DNA of 54,798 bases from Actinomycetota bacterium (GCA_020161845.1 JAIUNK010000031.1:1-54798), one strand, 5' to 3'. Positions 24,457-34,293 are shown, counted from the first letter of the stretch. Translations and numbers: made by a program. Notes: generated by a model from the sequence alone, not told the origin.

Positions 24457-25497
24457 TCAGCGGCGGCGCAATCCGGGAAAGGCGCGCAGCCCCGCGCCGA
24501 GTGCGTGGGCCTGTCCCTCCGCCACCGCGGCCAGCGCGAGGACGGCCACCAGACCGTCCGCGTGCCCGGCCAGGGGGCCGACCCCGGCCAGGACGGTGTC
24601 GGTGAGCTGGGTCAAGACGACCTGGCCGAGGCGCACGGCGCTCGCGTCGTCGGCGACCGGGAACGGCAGCGTAAACCCCGCCGGCGCCTCCTGCGGCCGG
24701 GTCCCCGCCTGTGGCTCCAGCACGTTGCGCACCGCCCCCGCCCACGTCAGCGGCCCGAGGAGGCGATCGCGGACCGGTCCCAGGGTCCGGGCCGCCGCCA
24801 CCTCCAGCCCGTACTGCGCGGCGCGGAAGACGCTCACCAGCCGAGCGGCCTGCGCCTCGATCGGGATCACCGGCGTCGTCCAGCCCGGTGCCGTTCCACC
24901 GACCAGCGGCAGCGCCACCGCACGTTGCACCCGCAGCGCGAACAGCAGCGGCGCCTCATCGCGCGGCAGCTGATCCAACGCGCCCAGGTCAGCGGGGGTC
25001 AACCCCTGCGCCTGCGCGGCGGCCAACCGTTGCGCCGGGAGAGTCGGGAGCAGCGGCCCGGCCGGCTCCCTCGACGCGGCCCGCACCGCGGCGTCCAGGC
25101 GGGCCGGGTCGTCCGGGTCCTCGCCCAGTTCGCGGATCCGGTCCCGCAGCACCTCGACCTGCTCGCCGTGGATGGTCGCCAGCCGACCAGCAAGGGTGAT
25201 CGCGCCCGCCTCGGACGCCGCGGCAGGCTGCGCCGTACTCACCGCGGTGGCCGCCGCCAACGCGTCCCGGACCCGCCGTACCTCTTGGTACAGGGCTACC
25301 GCGCGCGGATCCACCTGGCGGGGGGCCAGCAGGGGCAGCGAGGGGGAGTCCCGCTCGAGCCGTACGCCGCAGCCGGCCAGCGCTGCCGACGCCACCGCCG
25401 CCGCGCCCCCCACCAGCACCGACCGACGCGACGGCACCCGCCCGGGAATTCCCGCGGCGGGTTGCGGACGCGGTGCGCTGCTCGACATCGGTGCCAT
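24457..25497 (-). CDS. DUF4439 ferritin-like lipoprotein
   Basis: A 346-residue protein. The N-terminus has RRSVLVGGAAAVASAALAGCG, a twin-Arg/lipoprotein signal with the modified Cys after LAG. The mature part is almost entirely helical, with the C-terminal ~140 residues matching a ferritin-like DUF4439 domain (HADGLVAVLALAAVAEGQAH). A gene of this type next to rimP is a recurrent actinobacterial arrangement. ATG 25497 has GGGAGGA upstream; ATG 25488 is possible. It is divergent from rimP. No iron ligands could be assigned with confidence. Confidence 0.78.
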   Translation of the reverse strand: MAPMSSSAPRPQPAAGIPGRVPSRRSVLVGGAAAVASAALAGCGVRLERDSPSLPLLAPRQVDPRAVALYQEVRRVRDALAAATAVSTAQPAAASEAGAITLAGRLATIHGEQVEVLRDRIRELGEDPDDPARLDAAVRAASREPAGPLLPTLPAQRLAAAQAQGLTPADLGALDQLPRDEAPLLFALRVQRAVALPLVGGTAPGWTTPVIPIEAQAARLVSVFRAAQYGLEVAAARTLGPVRDRLLGPLTWAGAVRNVLEPQAGTRPQEAPAGFTLPFPVADDASAVRLGQVVLTQLTDTVLAGVGPLAGHADGLVAVLALAAVAEGQAHALGAGLRAFPGLRRR

Positions 25498-25638
25498 CCT
25501 CCCACCGGGAGTCCCTCCGCCGGCCCCGGCGCCTCGCGGAGGAGCAGCCCGTCGATTCGGTGCGACGGCCCGGTTAGAGTAGGCCCCACGCGGTTGCGTC
25601 CCGGCCGTGGCACCGATTCGAGAAGAGCAGGAGCGCGG

Positions 25639-26241
25639 ATGGCCGGCATCGATCACACCGCACGGATCGCCGGGACCGTCGCCCCGCTCCTGGAACCGCT
25701 CGGCCTGGTCCTGGAAGAGGTCGCGCTCACCCCGGCCGGCAAGCGCCGGCTGCTGCGCATCAGCATCGACGTCGACCCCGGCCATGTGTCCGCCCAGGAT
25801 CAGGACAGCATCATCCCGCCGCTCAGCCTCGATCAGGTCGCCGAGGCGACCCGGGTGATCAGCGCGGCGCTGGACGAGACCGAACCCTTGGGCAACACGC
25901 CGTACGTCCTGGAGGTCACCTCGCCGGGGGTGGGCCGGCCGCTGACCCTGCCGCGGCACTACCGACGCAACGTCGGTCGGCTTCTGGCGATCACCCCGAC
26001 CAGCGGTGACCCGCTCACGGGCCGATTGTTGGCCGCCTCGCCCACCGACCTGACCGTGCTCGACGCCGACGACGTACGCCACGTCGTGCCGCTGGCCCAG
26101 ATCGCCCGCGCCCGGGTGGAGCTCGAGTTCACCCGCGTGCAGGACCAACCCGACGACGACCGCGACGGACTCGACGACGACCGCGACGAACTCGACGACG
26201 ACCGCGACGAACTCGACGACGACGACAACGAGGAGTTCTGA
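25639..26241 (+). CDS. rimP: Ribosome maturation factor RimP
   Basis: A 200-residue 30S assembly factor. [21 protein letters not shown] at the N-terminus, [19 protein letters not shown] (the signature) and the C-terminal Sm-like domain are present. ATG 25639 has AGGAGCG upstream; a TAGAGT box at 25575-25580 could start the operon. The C-terminal ~25 residues are an added acidic repeat tail (DDDRDEL units). The stop overlaps nusA ATG (TGATG), giving the conserved rimP-nusA-ylxR-infB order. Confidence 0.95.
   Translation: MAGIDHTARIAGTVAPLLEPLGLVLEEVALTPAGKRRLLRISIDVDPGHVSAQDQDSIIPPLSLDQVAEATRVISAALDETEPLGNTPYVLEVTSPGVGRPLTLPRHYRRNVGRLLAITPTSGDPLTGRLLAASPTDLTVLDADDVRHVVPLAQIARARVELEFTRVQDQPDDDRDGLDDDRDELDDDRDELDDDDNEEF
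26152..26214 (+). repeat. Three 21-bp in-frame repeats in rimP
   Basis: Three tandem copies starting at 26152, 26173 and 26194 encode the heptad DDDRD(G/E)L, followed by DDDDNEEF. They form the acidic tail after the folded RimP domains. Copies two and three are identical at the DNA level, showing recent duplication. Confidence 0.85.
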
Positions 26242-27308
26242 TGGACATCGATCTTGCCGCGCTGCGCGCGCTGGAGCGGGAGCGGGACATCTCCCTCGAC
26301 GTGATCATCCCGGCCATCGAACAGGCCCTCCTGCTCGCCTATCACCGCACCGAGGGCGCGTACAAGACGTCCCGGGTCACCCTCGACCGCAAGACCGGGC
26401 ACGTGATCGTGTGGGCCCGCGAGGACGCCCCGCTCCTGGAGGACGGCACCCGCGGCGAACCCGGTTCCGAATTCGACGACACCCCCGCCGGATTCGGACG
26501 GGTGGCCGCCTCGACCGCCCGGCAGGTGATCGTGCAGCGGATGCGCGAGCTGGAGGACGACGCCGTCCTCGGCGACTTCCGCGGCCGGGAGGGCGACATC
26601 ATCACCGGCGTGGTCCAACAGAGCCAGGGGCGGACCGTCCTGGTCGACCTCGGCACGGTCGAGGGCGCGCTGCCCCAGGCCGAACAGGTGCCCGGGGAGG
26701 TCTACACGCACGGTGAGCGGGTCCGCTGTTACGTGGTCAGTGTGAAGCGGGGCTCGAGCGGCCCTCAGATCGGGCTGTCCCGAACCCATCCCAACCTGGT
26801 GCGCAAGCTGTTTGCCCTGGAGGTTCCCGAAATCGCCGACGGCACCGTCGAGATCGCCGCCCTGGCGCGCGAGGCCGGGCATCGCACCAAGATCGCCGTG
26901 CACGCCACCGCCCCCGGCATCAACGCCAAGGGCGCCTGTATCGGGCCGATGGGCGCCCGGGTGCGGGCTGTGATGGCCGAACTGCGCGGCGAGAAGATCG
27001 ACATCGTCGACTACTCCGACGACCCCGCCGAATTCGTCGCGGCCGCACTGTCACCGGCGCGCGTCTCCGCGGTCCAGGTGGTCGACCCCAAGCTGCGCGC
27101 CGCCCGGGTCATCGTGCCCGACTACCAGCTGTCCCTGGCCATCGGCAAGGAGGGCCAGAACGCCCGGCTCGCCGCCAAGCTCACCGGCTGGCGCATCGAC
27201 ATCAAGCCGGACACCGGCGGGGCGACGGAGGGGGTCGCGCAGTCGCCGCCGCAGTCGCCGCAGTCGCAGCGGGAGCCGGCGGTCGGCGACAACCCCGGTA
27301 CGCCCTGA
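26241..27308 (+). CDS. nusA: Transcription termination/antitermination factor NusA
   Basis: A 355-residue NusA of actinobacterial length. In order: N-terminal RNA polymerase-binding domain ([20 protein letters not shown]), S1 domain (about 120-190; [21 protein letters not shown]), KH1 (about 195-275; [20 protein letters not shown]) and KH2 (about 280-335; [19 protein letters not shown]). A Gln/Pro/Ser-rich tail of about 25 residues follows. ATG 26241 overlaps the rimP stop. Acts in transcription elongation, pausing and rRNA antitermination. Confidence 0.96.
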   Translation: MDIDLAALRALERERDISLDVIIPAIEQALLLAYHRTEGAYKTSRVTLDRKTGHVIVWAREDAPLLEDGTRGEPGSEFDDTPAGFGRVAASTARQVIVQRMRELEDDAVLGDFRGREGDIITGVVQQSQGRTVLVDLGTVEGALPQAEQVPGEVYTHGERVRCYVVSVKRGSSGPQIGLSRTHPNLVRKLFALEVPEIADGTVEIAALAREAGHRTKIAVHATAPGINAKGACIGPMGARVRAVMAELRGEKIDIVDYSDDPAEFVAAALSPARVSAVQVVDPKLRAARVIVPDYQLSLAIGKEGQNARLAAKLTGWRIDIKPDTGGATEGVAQSPPQSPQSQREPAVGDNPGTP

Positions 27309-27326
27309 GCCGTCGGAGCGGGTAGC

Positions 27327-27689
27327 ATGGTCGAGGCCGTTCCCGCCGGGCCACGAATTGCTCTGCGCACCTGCGTTGGCTGTCGAACCCGGGCCGCGCG
27401 GTCACACCTCCTGAGGGTCGTCGCCCTCGACCGCGGGACCGGACTGGTCCTCGTGCTCGATGAGCGACGTCGCCTACCCGGGCGCGGCGCGTGGTTGCAC
27501 GCGCGGGTCGAGTGCCTCGATCAAGCCGTACGCCGTAAGGCGTTCGCCCGCGCCCTTCGGGTCGGTGCGACGCTCGACCCGGCCGACCTGGCGGCGCGCA
27601 TCTCGGCCCTGGCCGAGCGGGAGCAGCAGGACACCGGAGCCGTCACCGACGGCGGCGCCGGCCGCATCAGGAACCGAAAGCGGGTTTGA
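27327..27689 (+). CDS. ylxR: YlxR family (DUF448) RNA-binding protein
   Basis: A 120-residue protein with the family motif [17 protein letters not shown] near residue 14 and [26 protein letters not shown] in the middle. YlxR proteins are nucleoid- or RNA-associated regulators; in some bacteria one modulates RNase P. It lies between nusA and infB, the usual place. ATG 27327 has GGAGCGGG upstream and an 18-bp gap from nusA. About 97 bp with a repeated GATGAGCA/AATGAGCA motif separates it from infB. Confidence 0.9.
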   Translation: MVEAVPAGPRIALRTCVGCRTRAARSHLLRVVALDRGTGLVLVLDERRRLPGRGAWLHARVECLDQAVRRKAFARALRVGATLDPADLAARISALAEREQQDTGAVTDGGAGRIRNRKRV

Positions 27690-27786
27690 CGCTGATGAGC
27701 AAGCGATGAGTACTCAGCAATGAGCACTACCCAGCTTTGAGCATGGTTCGAGCCCTCGACGGCATCGGACCATAGACAGGAGAGAA

Positions 27787-30750
27787 GTGGCTAAGGTCCG
27801 GGTCTACGAGCTCGCCAAGGAGCTCGGAGTCGAGAGCAAGGTGTTGCTGGATCACCTCAAATCCAGCGGTGAGTTCGTCCGATCGGCGAGCTCGACGATC
27901 GAGCCCCCCGTGGTGCGCAAGCTGCGCGAGTCCTTCCCCGCCGAACTGGCCGGCAAGTCCGGCGGCGGCGCACCGTCCTCCGGTTCGGCCGGCCCGGCCG
28001 CGCCCGCGGCGCGGACCGCCACCCCGGCCCGCCCCGGCCCGACCCCGCGGGCGCCCCAGCCCGCCCCGACCACCCGCACGACGGGTGCCCCGACCCCTGG
28101 ACCGGCCGCGCCGGCCCAGCCGTCGTCTCCGTCTGCTGCCCCGGTGAGCCCGCCTGCGGCGCCCCCGGCGCCCAGTGCACCGCCCGCGCAGTCGCGCCCC
28201 GCGCCGGCCCAGCCGCCCGCACAGCCGGCTGCATCGGCCCGTCCGGCCGCGCCGCCCGAGGCTGGCTCCGGCCCAGCTGCGGCGGCCGACCGTCCGGCGT
28301 CGCCACGTCCCGCCCCAGGACCGCGTCCGTCGGCCCCCCGCCCGGGTGGGGACAGCCGGCCCGGACCTCGGCCGGCCGCACCCCGGCCGGGCAACAACCC
28401 GTTCTCGACGAGCCAAGGCATGCGCACCGGACGCGATGGCGGGCCGGGTCCGCGACCGCCGGCCGGCCGCGGTGGCGGGGCCTCTCCCGGACCGCGTCCG
28501 GGGAACAACCCCTACGCCCCCAGCCAGGGCATGCGCGCCGGCCGCGATGGTGCTCCCAGCGCCGGTGGGCCGCGCCCCGGCGGTGCCCCCGGCGCGGGTG
28601 GACCCCGTCCGGGCGCCCCGCGTCCGGGTGGCCCGCGGCCCAATCCCGGCATGATGCCCGACCGTGCGTCGGTGCCTCGGCCCGGTGAGCGGCCGCGGCC
28701 TGGTGGTGGCCGGCCGGGCGCCGGTGGTGGCGCGGGTCGTCCCGGTGGCGGCGGCGGCTTCGCCGGTCGCCCCGGCGGTGGCGGTGGTCGCCCCGGCGGC
28801 CCGGGTGGTCGCGGTGGCACGCAAGGCGCGTTCGGTCGCGGTGGCGGCAAGAGCCGGCAGCGCAAGAGCAAGCGTGCCAAGCGCCAAGAGTTCGAGCAGA
28901 TGCAGGCGCCCACGATTGGTGGCGTCAGCGTCCCGCGCGGCGACGGCAAGACGATCGTGCGCGTTCGGCGCGGCGCGTCGCTGACCGACTTCGCCGACAA
29001 GATCAATGCCAACCCGGCGAGCCTGGTCACGGTCCTGTTCCACCTCGGGGAGATGGCCACGGCGACGCAGTCCCTGGACGAGGACACCTTCAAGATCCTC
29101 GGCGAGGAGCTCGGCTACGACATCCAGGTCGTCTCCCCGGAGGACGAGGAGCGCGAGCTCTTCGAGTCCTTCGGCATCGACCTCGAGGCCGAGGCCGAGG
29201 AGGAGGACGAGAGCCTGCTCGAACCCCGTCCGCCGGTGGTGACCGTGATGGGCCACGTCGACCACGGAAAGACCAAGCTGCTGGACGCGATCCGGCATGC
29301 CAACGTCATCGACACCGAGGCCGGCGGCATCACCCAGCACATCGGTGCCTACCAGATCACCGCCGAGCACGAGGGCAACCAGCGTGCGATCACCTTCATC
29401 GACACCCCTGGTCACGAGGCCTTCACGGCCATGCGGGCCCGTGGTGCCAAGGTGACGGACATCGCGATCCTGGTGGTCGCGGCCAACGACGGCGTGATGC
29501 CGCAGACGATCGAGGCGCTCAACCACGCCCAGGCGGCCGACGTGCCGATCGTGGTCGCGGTCAACAAGATCGACGTCGAGGGCGCCAACCCGAGCAAGGT
29601 GCGTCAGCAGCTCACGGAGTACGGTCTGATCGCCGAGGAATACGGCGGCGAGACGATGTTCGTCGACGTCTCGGCCAAGCAACGGCTCAACATCGACGAC
29701 CTGCTCGAGGCCGTGCTGTTGACCGCCGATGCCGCCCTGGATCTGCGGGCCAACCCCGACAAGGACGCGCGCGGTGTCGCGATCGAGGCCAACCTCGACC
29801 GAGGTCGCGGCGCGACCGCCACGGTGCTGGTCCAGTCCGGCACGCTGTGCGTCGGCGACTCGATCGTGGCCGGCTCGGCGTACGGTCGCGTGCGGGCCAT
29901 GCTCGACGAGCACGGCAACAACCTCGATGTGGCCCTGCCGTCGCGGCCGGTGCAGGTGTTGGGTCTGTCCAGCGTGCCTCGCGCCGGCGACACGTTCATC
30001 GTGGCGCCGGACGACCGCACCGCCCGCCAGATCGCCGAGAAGCGCGAGGCGGCGGATCGGCAGGCGAGCTTGGCCAAGGCGCGCAAGCGGATCAGCCTGG
30101 AGGACCTCAACGAGGCCCTGGCCGCCGGCAAGGTGGAGACGCTCAACCTCATCCTCAAGGGCGACGTCTCCGGTTCGGTGGAGGCGTTGGAGGACGCGCT
30201 GTTGCAGATCGACGTCGGCGACGAGGTCGACCTGCGGATCATCGACCGCGGCGTCGGCGCCATCACGATGAACAACATCAACCTCGCGATGGCCTCCAAT
30301 GCGGTCATCATCGGGTTCAACGTGCGCGCCGAAGGGCAGAACGCGGAGTACGCCGAGCGCGAGGGCGTGGAGATCCGCTACTACACGGTGATCTACCAGG
30401 CCATCGAGGAGATCGAGGCCGCCCTGAAGGGGATGCTCAAGCCGGAATTCGAGGAGCACGAGCTCGGTTCCGCGGAGATCCGGGAGATCTTCCGGTCCAG
30501 CAAGTTCGGCAATATCGCCGGTTCGCTGGTCCGCTCCGGGGAGATCAAGCGCGGGGCCAAGGCGCGGATCACGCGTCAGGGCGTCGTGATCACCGAGAAC
30601 CTGGAGATCGCCGGGCTGCGGCGGTTCAAGGACGATGTCACCGAGGTCCGCGAGGGCTACGAGTGCGGCATCAACCTCGGCTCGTTCAACGATCTGCAGA
30701 TCGACGACCTGATCACGACGTACGAGATGCGGGAGAAGCCCCGCGCCTGA
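27787..30750 (+). CDS. infB: Translation initiation factor IF-2
   Basis: A 987-residue GTPase that places fMet-tRNA on the 30S subunit. It starts at GTG 27787 (AGGAGAG 6-12 nt upstream) with [17 protein letters not shown], the IF2 N domain. Residues about 50-355 are a very long Pro/Ala/Gly/Arg-rich linker typical of actinobacteria. A second IF2_N domain follows. The G domain has G1 GHVDHGKT at about 489, DTPGHEAF, and NKID; domains II-IV complete the protein. The G-rich linker creates very long antisense frames that are not genes. Confidence 0.97.
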   Translation: MAKVRVYELAKELGVESKVLLDHLKSSGEFVRSASSTIEPPVVRKLRESFPAELAGKSGGGAPSSGSAGPAAPAARTATPARPGPTPRAPQPAPTTRTTGAPTPGPAAPAQPSSPSAAPVSPPAAPPAPSAPPAQSRPAPAQPPAQPAASARPAAPPEAGSGPAAAADRPASPRPAPGPRPSAPRPGGDSRPGPRPAAPRPGNNPFSTSQGMRTGRDGGPGPRPPAGRGGGASPGPRPGNNPYAPSQGMRAGRDGAPSAGGPRPGGAPGAGGPRPGAPRPGGPRPNPGMMPDRASVPRPGERPRPGGGRPGAGGGAGRPGGGGGFAGRPGGGGGRPGGPGGRGGTQGAFGRGGGKSRQRKSKRAKRQEFEQMQAPTIGGVSVPRGDGKTIVRVRRGASLTDFADKINANPASLVTVLFHLGEMATATQSLDEDTFKILGEELGYDIQVVSPEDEERELFESFGIDLEAEAEEEDESLLEPRPPVVTVMGHVDHGKTKLLDAIRHANVIDTEAGGITQHIGAYQITAEHEGNQRAITFIDTPGHEAFTAMRARGAKVTDIAILVVAANDGVMPQTIEALNHAQAADVPIVVAVNKIDVEGANPSKVRQQLTEYGLIAEEYGGETMFVDVSAKQRLNIDDLLEAVLLTADAALDLRANPDKDARGVAIEANLDRGRGATATVLVQSGTLCVGDSIVAGSAYGRVRAMLDEHGNNLDVALPSRPVQVLGLSSVPRAGDTFIVAPDDRTARQIAEKREAADRQASLAKARKRISLEDLNEALAAGKVETLNLILKGDVSGSVEALEDALLQIDVGDEVDLRIIDRGVGAITMNNINLAMASNAVIIGFNVRAEGQNAEYAEREGVEIRYYTVIYQAIEEIEAALKGMLKPEFEEHELGSAEIREIFRSSKFGNIAGSLVRSGEIKRGAKARITRQGVVITENLEIAGLRRFKDDVTEVREGYECGINLGSFNDLQIDDLITTYEMREKPRA

Positions 30751-30851
30751 CGAAGCGTGCAGCGAGGGGTGGGAGTCGAGCGCAGCGAGGCTCCCGCCCG
30801 GAGCGGAACGCGAGGAAGGTGCGCAGAGGAAACCGCGCCTGACGAAGCGGT

Positions 30852-30982
30852 GACCGTTCGGCGCAGCCCTCTTCATACCGTGGTATAGCGGCACGACCGT
30901 TCGGCGCAGCCCTCTTCATACCGTGGTATAGCGGAACGACCGTTCGGCGCAGCCCCTCATACCGAGGTATGGGGGGCTGCGC
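30852..30982 (+). repeat. Three tandem 43-bp repeats with an ATACC/GGTAT dyad each
   Basis: Units start at 30852, 30895 and 30938. Each begins GACCGTTCGGCGCAGCCC and contains ATACC-GT-GGTAT (GA spacer in the third). Units one and two differ at one position near their end. The third has lost two bases and changed so that its outer parts pair, forming a long hairpin. Confidence 0.88.
30947..30982 (+). terminator. 17-bp hairpin in the third repeat downstream of infB
   Basis: GCGCAGCCCC (30947-30956) pairs with GGGGCTGCGC (30973-30982), and CATACC (30958-30963) with GGTATG (30966-30971), joined by one T-G wobble; the GA centre leaves a tiny loop. It is followed by TTCCCC rather than a long T-run. 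It may terminate, attenuate or mark a processing point between infB and rbfA. Confidence 0.55.
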
Positions 30983-31066
30983 TTCCCCGACGCGGAAGGG
31001 GGCGGCCGTTCCCCGACGGGCGGCCTGCAAAGGCTCCGGCCCGCGAATGATGACGAAAGGAACGAC

Positions 31067-31519
31067 ATGGCCGACCCGGCACGGGCACGCAAGGTGGCGG
31101 ACCGGATCAAGGTGATCGCCGCCGAGATGCTGGAACACCGGACCAAGGACGAGCGGCTCGGGTTCGTCACGGTGACCGACGTCCGGGTGACCGGCGACCT
31201 GCAGCAGGCCACGATCTTCTACACCGTGTATGGCACGCCGCAGGAACGGGACGCCACCGCCGAGGCGCTCGCCGCCACGAAGGGTCGGATCCGATCCGCG
31301 GTCGGCAAGGGGCTCGGCATTCGCTTGACGCCGAGCATCGAGTTCGTCGCGGACGCGATCCCCGAGGGCGCGGCGCACCTGGACGACCTTCTCGTGGTGG
31401 CCAAGCAGCGCGACGAGGAGGTGGCCCGGGCGGCGCAGGGGGCCAGGTACGCCGGGGACGCCGACCCCTACAAGAAGCCCGCCGAGGACGACCCCGAAGA
31501 GTCGGCGGGGGAGGCCTAG
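31067..31519 (+). CDS. rbfA: Ribosome-binding factor A
   Basis: A 150-residue KH-fold 30S maturation factor. [26 protein letters not shown] at the N-terminus, [18 protein letters not shown] and [20 protein letters not shown] are family blocks. A short acidic C-terminal tail follows. ATG 31067 has GAAAGGA 7-13 nt upstream. truB starts 4 bp after the stop; the nrnA gene often found between them in actinobacteria is absent. Confidence 0.94.
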   Translation: MADPARARKVADRIKVIAAEMLEHRTKDERLGFVTVTDVRVTGDLQQATIFYTVYGTPQERDATAEALAATKGRIRSAVGKGLGIRLTPSIEFVADAIPEGAAHLDDLLVVAKQRDEEVARAAQGARYAGDADPYKKPAEDDPEESAGEA

Positions 31520-31522
31520 ACC

Positions 31523-32479
31523 GTGGCCCGGCCGCCGGACCCGCTGGTCGGCGACGGTCTGCTCCTGGTCGACAAGCCCGCCGGCATGACCAGCCACGAC
31601 GTCGTGGGGGCCTGCCGGCGGATCTGCGGCACCCGCAAGGTCGGGCACGCCGGCACCCTCGACCCGATGGCGACCGGGTTGCTGCTGGTCGGGGTCAATC
31701 GCGCCACCAAGTTGCTCACGTTCCTGGTGGGCTGCGACAAGGCCTATGAGGCCACCATTCGGCTCGGCGTGGCCACCGTCACCGACGACGCCGAGGGGGA
31801 GGTCACCGCGACCGCCGACGCCAGCGGGCTGACCGATGCCCGCATCGCGCTCGCCGTGGCCGATCTGGTCGGCGACATCGCGCAGGTGCCGAGCGCGGTG
31901 AGCGCGATCAAGGTGGCCGGGGTGCGCTCGTACGCGCGGGTGCGCGGGGGTGAGGCGGTGGCGCTGGCGGCCCGGCAGGTGCGGGTTTCCGCGTTCGACG
32001 TGCTCACCCGGCGCGACGGCCCCGGGGCTACCCGCGGACCCGGCGGCGACACGCCGTACGTCGACCTCGATGTGGCCGTCGAGGTGTCCTCGGGCACCTA
32101 CGTGCGGGCGTTGGCGCGCGACCTGGGCGCGGCGCTCGGCGTCGGCGGCCACCTCACCGCCCTGCGCCGCACCCGCATCGGTGCCTTCGACGTGGCCGAT
32201 GCCGCCTCGCCGACCGAGCTGGAGCAGGCCCGCCGGGTGGCGGCGCCCGGCACGTCGGGGCTGCCCATGCTGCGTCCGCACCAGGTCACGGCCCGGGTGA
32301 TGCCCGGTCGGACATTCGATGCGGCCGCGGCGGGTCGGTTGGCGCACGGCGTACGGCCGGAGGCGGACGGCTCCGGGGACGGGCTGCGGGCGGCGTACGG
32401 GCCGGACGGGAGGCTGGTCGCCGTGCTGGAAGCCAGCGATGGCTCGGTCAGCGTGAAGGCCGTCTTCGCCAACGAATAG
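31523..32479 (+). CDS. truB: tRNA pseudouridine(55) synthase
   Basis: A 318-residue enzyme making pseudouridine in the tRNA T-loop. GLLLVDKPAGMTSHDVV and the catalytic block GHAGTLDPMATGLL (Asp47) are clear, followed by YEATIRLGVAT and, further on, VEVSSGTYVRALARDLG. The C-terminal ~90 residues correspond to the actinobacterial TruB C-terminal domain. GTG 31523 follows the rbfA stop by 3 bp, so both are co-transcribed. Confidence 0.95.
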   Translation: MARPPDPLVGDGLLLVDKPAGMTSHDVVGACRRICGTRKVGHAGTLDPMATGLLLVGVNRATKLLTFLVGCDKAYEATIRLGVATVTDDAEGEVTATADASGLTDARIALAVADLVGDIAQVPSAVSAIKVAGVRSYARVRGGEAVALAARQVRVSAFDVLTRRDGPGATRGPGGDTPYVDLDVAVEVSSGTYVRALARDLGAALGVGGHLTALRRTRIGAFDVADAASPTELEQARRVAAPGTSGLPMLRPHQVTARVMPGRTFDAAAAGRLAHGVRPEADGSGDGLRAAYGPDGRLVAVLEASDGSVSVKAVFANE

Positions 32480-32543
32480 TAAAGGACGTCAGATCTGTCG
32501 ATGGCGTTGTTACGGACCTGGGCTGGCCTGTTATCGTCCGAAC

Positions 32544-33074
32544 ATGGGTCAAGCCGAGGTGGACGCATTCTGGGCCGACGCCCGGCTGCGGACCCGGGTT
32601 GCTCGGCCGGCGGGATCCACCGACGTCCACACGCTGGGTCCGACCCCGCCCCCCGCCTGGGCCTTCGGCGGATCACCCGAGCAGGCGGACGAACTGCTGG
32701 ACCTCGTGCTGCGCGGCCTGAAGACGGCCACGGCCTCCTCGTTGTGGGATTACGAGCACGAGGGGGAGGACCTCCCCCAGGTGGGTGAGCTGACGATCAT
32801 CCTGAACGGCGACGACATGCCGGGCGCCCTCATCCAGACGACGTCCGTGGAAATCGTCCCGTTCGATCAGGTCGGTCCCGAACACGTCGTCGCGGAGGCG
32901 GAAGGGGACCTCTCGGTCGAGCACTGGCGCGAGGTCCACGAGTGGTTCTTTCGCGAGAACTCTTCCAGCCCGCAGAGATTCCGGCCGGACATGCCCGTGG
33001 TCCTGCAGCGCTTCGCGGTGATCTATCCCTCGGCGGGCGAGCGGGCCGTGCTGCCCTCGCAGAGCAGCTGGTGA
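32544..33074 (+). CDS. ASCH domain protein
   Basis: A 176-residue protein of the ASCH family (PUA-like fold, likely RNA-binding or cofactor-binding). Signature regions: WAFGGSPEQADELLDLVLRGLKTATASSLW, then GELTIILNGDDMPGALIQTTSVEIVPFDQV, and SVEHWREVHEWFF. ATG 32544 is 6 nt after TATCGT (32532-32537), a leaderless pattern, so it is probably independently transcribed. It lies between truB and ribF, an uncommon insertion in this cluster. Some small ASCH proteins hydrolyse N4-acetylcytidine, but this longer type is not assigned. Confidence 0.83.
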   Translation: MGQAEVDAFWADARLRTRVARPAGSTDVHTLGPTPPPAWAFGGSPEQADELLDLVLRGLKTATASSLWDYEHEGEDLPQVGELTIILNGDDMPGALIQTTSVEIVPFDQVGPEHVVAEAEGDLSVEHWREVHEWFFRENSSSPQRFRPDMPVVLQRFAVIYPSAGERAVLPSQSSW

Positions 33075-33119
33075 GACCGCCGAACCAGGCAGCGGTGTCG
33101 GCTGACTAGAGTGAGCGGC

Positions 33120-34106
33120 GTGCAGCGCTGGAACGCCGTGAGCGAGATCCCCGACGACCTGGCCCCTGCCGCGGTCACGCTCGGAAACTTCGACGGCGTC
33201 CACCGAGGACACCGGGCCGTTCTGACCGAGCTGGTGACCCGGGCCCGCGCGGCCGAGCGCATCGCCGTCGCCGTCACCTTCGACCCGCACCCGCTCGCGG
33301 TGTTGCGCCCCGACGCCGCGCCCCAGATGGTCGGCACCCTCGACCAGCGCCTGGAGCTGCTGGACGCCCTGGGGCTGGACGCGGTGCTGGTCATGGAGTT
33401 CACCCGGGACCTGGCGGCATGGTCCCCGGAGGAGTTCGTGCGGCGGGTGTTCTGCGAGGGACTGCACGCCGACCTGGTCGTGGTGGGGCAGGACACCCGG
33501 TTCGGGGCCCGCAACTCCGGCGATGTGCAGACCCTGCGCGAGCTGGGTCGCGAGTGCGGCTTCGACCTCGTCGTCGTGGGCGATCAGGGGGACCGAACCG
33601 ATGCGACCGAGGCGACCCGGTGGTCCTCCTCGCAGGTGCGGCGGCTCGTCATCGACGGCGACGTGGCGCTGGCCACCCATGTGCTGGGTCGCCACCACGA
33701 GGTGGCCGGCGTGGTCGTGCACGGCGACCACCGCGGGCGCACCCTGGGCTATCCGACGGCGAACCTGAACCAGGACCCCGACGGCCTCATCCCGGCCGAC
33801 GGGGTCTATGCCGGCTGGCTGGTGCGCTGCGCAGCGCCCGAGAACGACCCGGAACGGCGCCTTCCGGCCGCCGTTTCGATCGGCACCAACCCCACCTTCG
33901 ACGGGCAGCAACGCCGGGTCGAGGCCTATGTGTTGGATCGGACGGATCTGGAGCTGTACGGCGAGCGGGTGGCGCTGGAGTTCGTGGAGCGGCTGCGCCC
34001 GACGTACAAGTTCGCCGGGATCGAGGAACTGCTCGAGGTGATGGCGAACGACGTCCGGCAGTCCCGTCAGATCCTCGGCGTACCGGCCCCCCACGACGCC
34101 GGCTGA
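33120..34106 (+). CDS. ribF: Bifunctional riboflavin kinase/FAD synthetase
   Basis: A 328-residue enzyme making FMN and then FAD. The N-terminal nucleotidyltransferase has TLGNFDGVHRGHRAVL and VTFDPHPLAVL; the C-terminal kinase has GRTLGYPTANL and IGTNPTFDG. GTG 33120 is chosen over GTG 33111 because TAGAGT (33107-33112) overlaps the earlier codon and lies 7 nt from the later one, and because the family usually begins with a Gln-Arg-Trp near the start (here QRW). Supplies FAD, which the ApbE cassette would use. Confidence 0.94.
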   Translation: MQRWNAVSEIPDDLAPAAVTLGNFDGVHRGHRAVLTELVTRARAAERIAVAVTFDPHPLAVLRPDAAPQMVGTLDQRLELLDALGLDAVLVMEFTRDLAAWSPEEFVRRVFCEGLHADLVVVGQDTRFGARNSGDVQTLRELGRECGFDLVVVGDQGDRTDATEATRWSSSQVRRLVIDGDVALATHVLGRHHEVAGVVVHGDHRGRTLGYPTANLNQDPDGLIPADGVYAGWLVRCAAPENDPERRLPAAVSIGTNPTFDGQQRRVEAYVLDRTDLELYGERVALEFVERLRPTYKFAGIEELLEVMANDVRQSRQILGVPAPHDAG

Positions 34107-34107
34107 G

Positions 34108-34278
34108 ATGGCCGCGCGCCGGCCACGGCCGTCCCGGGGGTACGGCTCCTACGAGCCGCTGCGCCCCGGCCGGCCGCCGCGGCGCAGCCCGTTCGCGCCG
34201 TGGCACTCGGCGTGGCTGCGCACGGCGATCCTGGGCCCGCTCGGCTGGCGCTTGCCCGCCCGACGTACCCATCGGTAG
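34108..34278 (+). CDS. Small basic ORF, doubtful
   Basis: A 56-codon frame beginning at ATG 34108, 1 bp after the ribF stop, coding for an Arg/Pro-rich peptide (MAARRPRPSRGYGSYEPL...). It ends in SAWLRTAILGPLGWRLP. The codon choice is G/C-rich as expected and the coupling to ribF is tight. I know of no family; it could be non-coding. Confidence 0.25.
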   Translation: MAARRPRPSRGYGSYEPLRPGRPPRRSPFAPWHSAWLRTAILGPLGWRLPARRTHR

Positions 34279-34293
34279 GGCAAGCTGGGCGGC

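Larger units (their letters stand above)
30741..31066. other. infB-rbfA spacer: 3'-end duplication, three hairpin repeats and a strong stem-loop
   Basis: The 316 bp after the infB stop hold no credible gene. CCGCGCCTGACGAAGCG occurs at 30741-30757 (infB end with its stop) and again at 30833-30849, so the gene's end was duplicated 92 bp downstream. Three 43-bp repeats follow (30852 on), then further G/C-rich stems up to about 31040, and GAAAGGA before rbfA. Thus rbfA may have its own control although it is in the same direction. Confidence 0.75.

Noticed and set aside
22772-24745. DyP frame continuing upstream as a 1108-codon protein
   Set aside because: Upstream of ATG 22771 it overlaps the copper chaperone and the His-rich membrane protein in other frames, both of which are better supported.
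27727-30894. Minus-strand 1055-codon frame opposite infB
   Set aside because: It mirrors infB codon by codon, has no recognisable domains, and is rich in Arg/Gly/Thr/Asp as expected from antisense of a G/C-rich gene.
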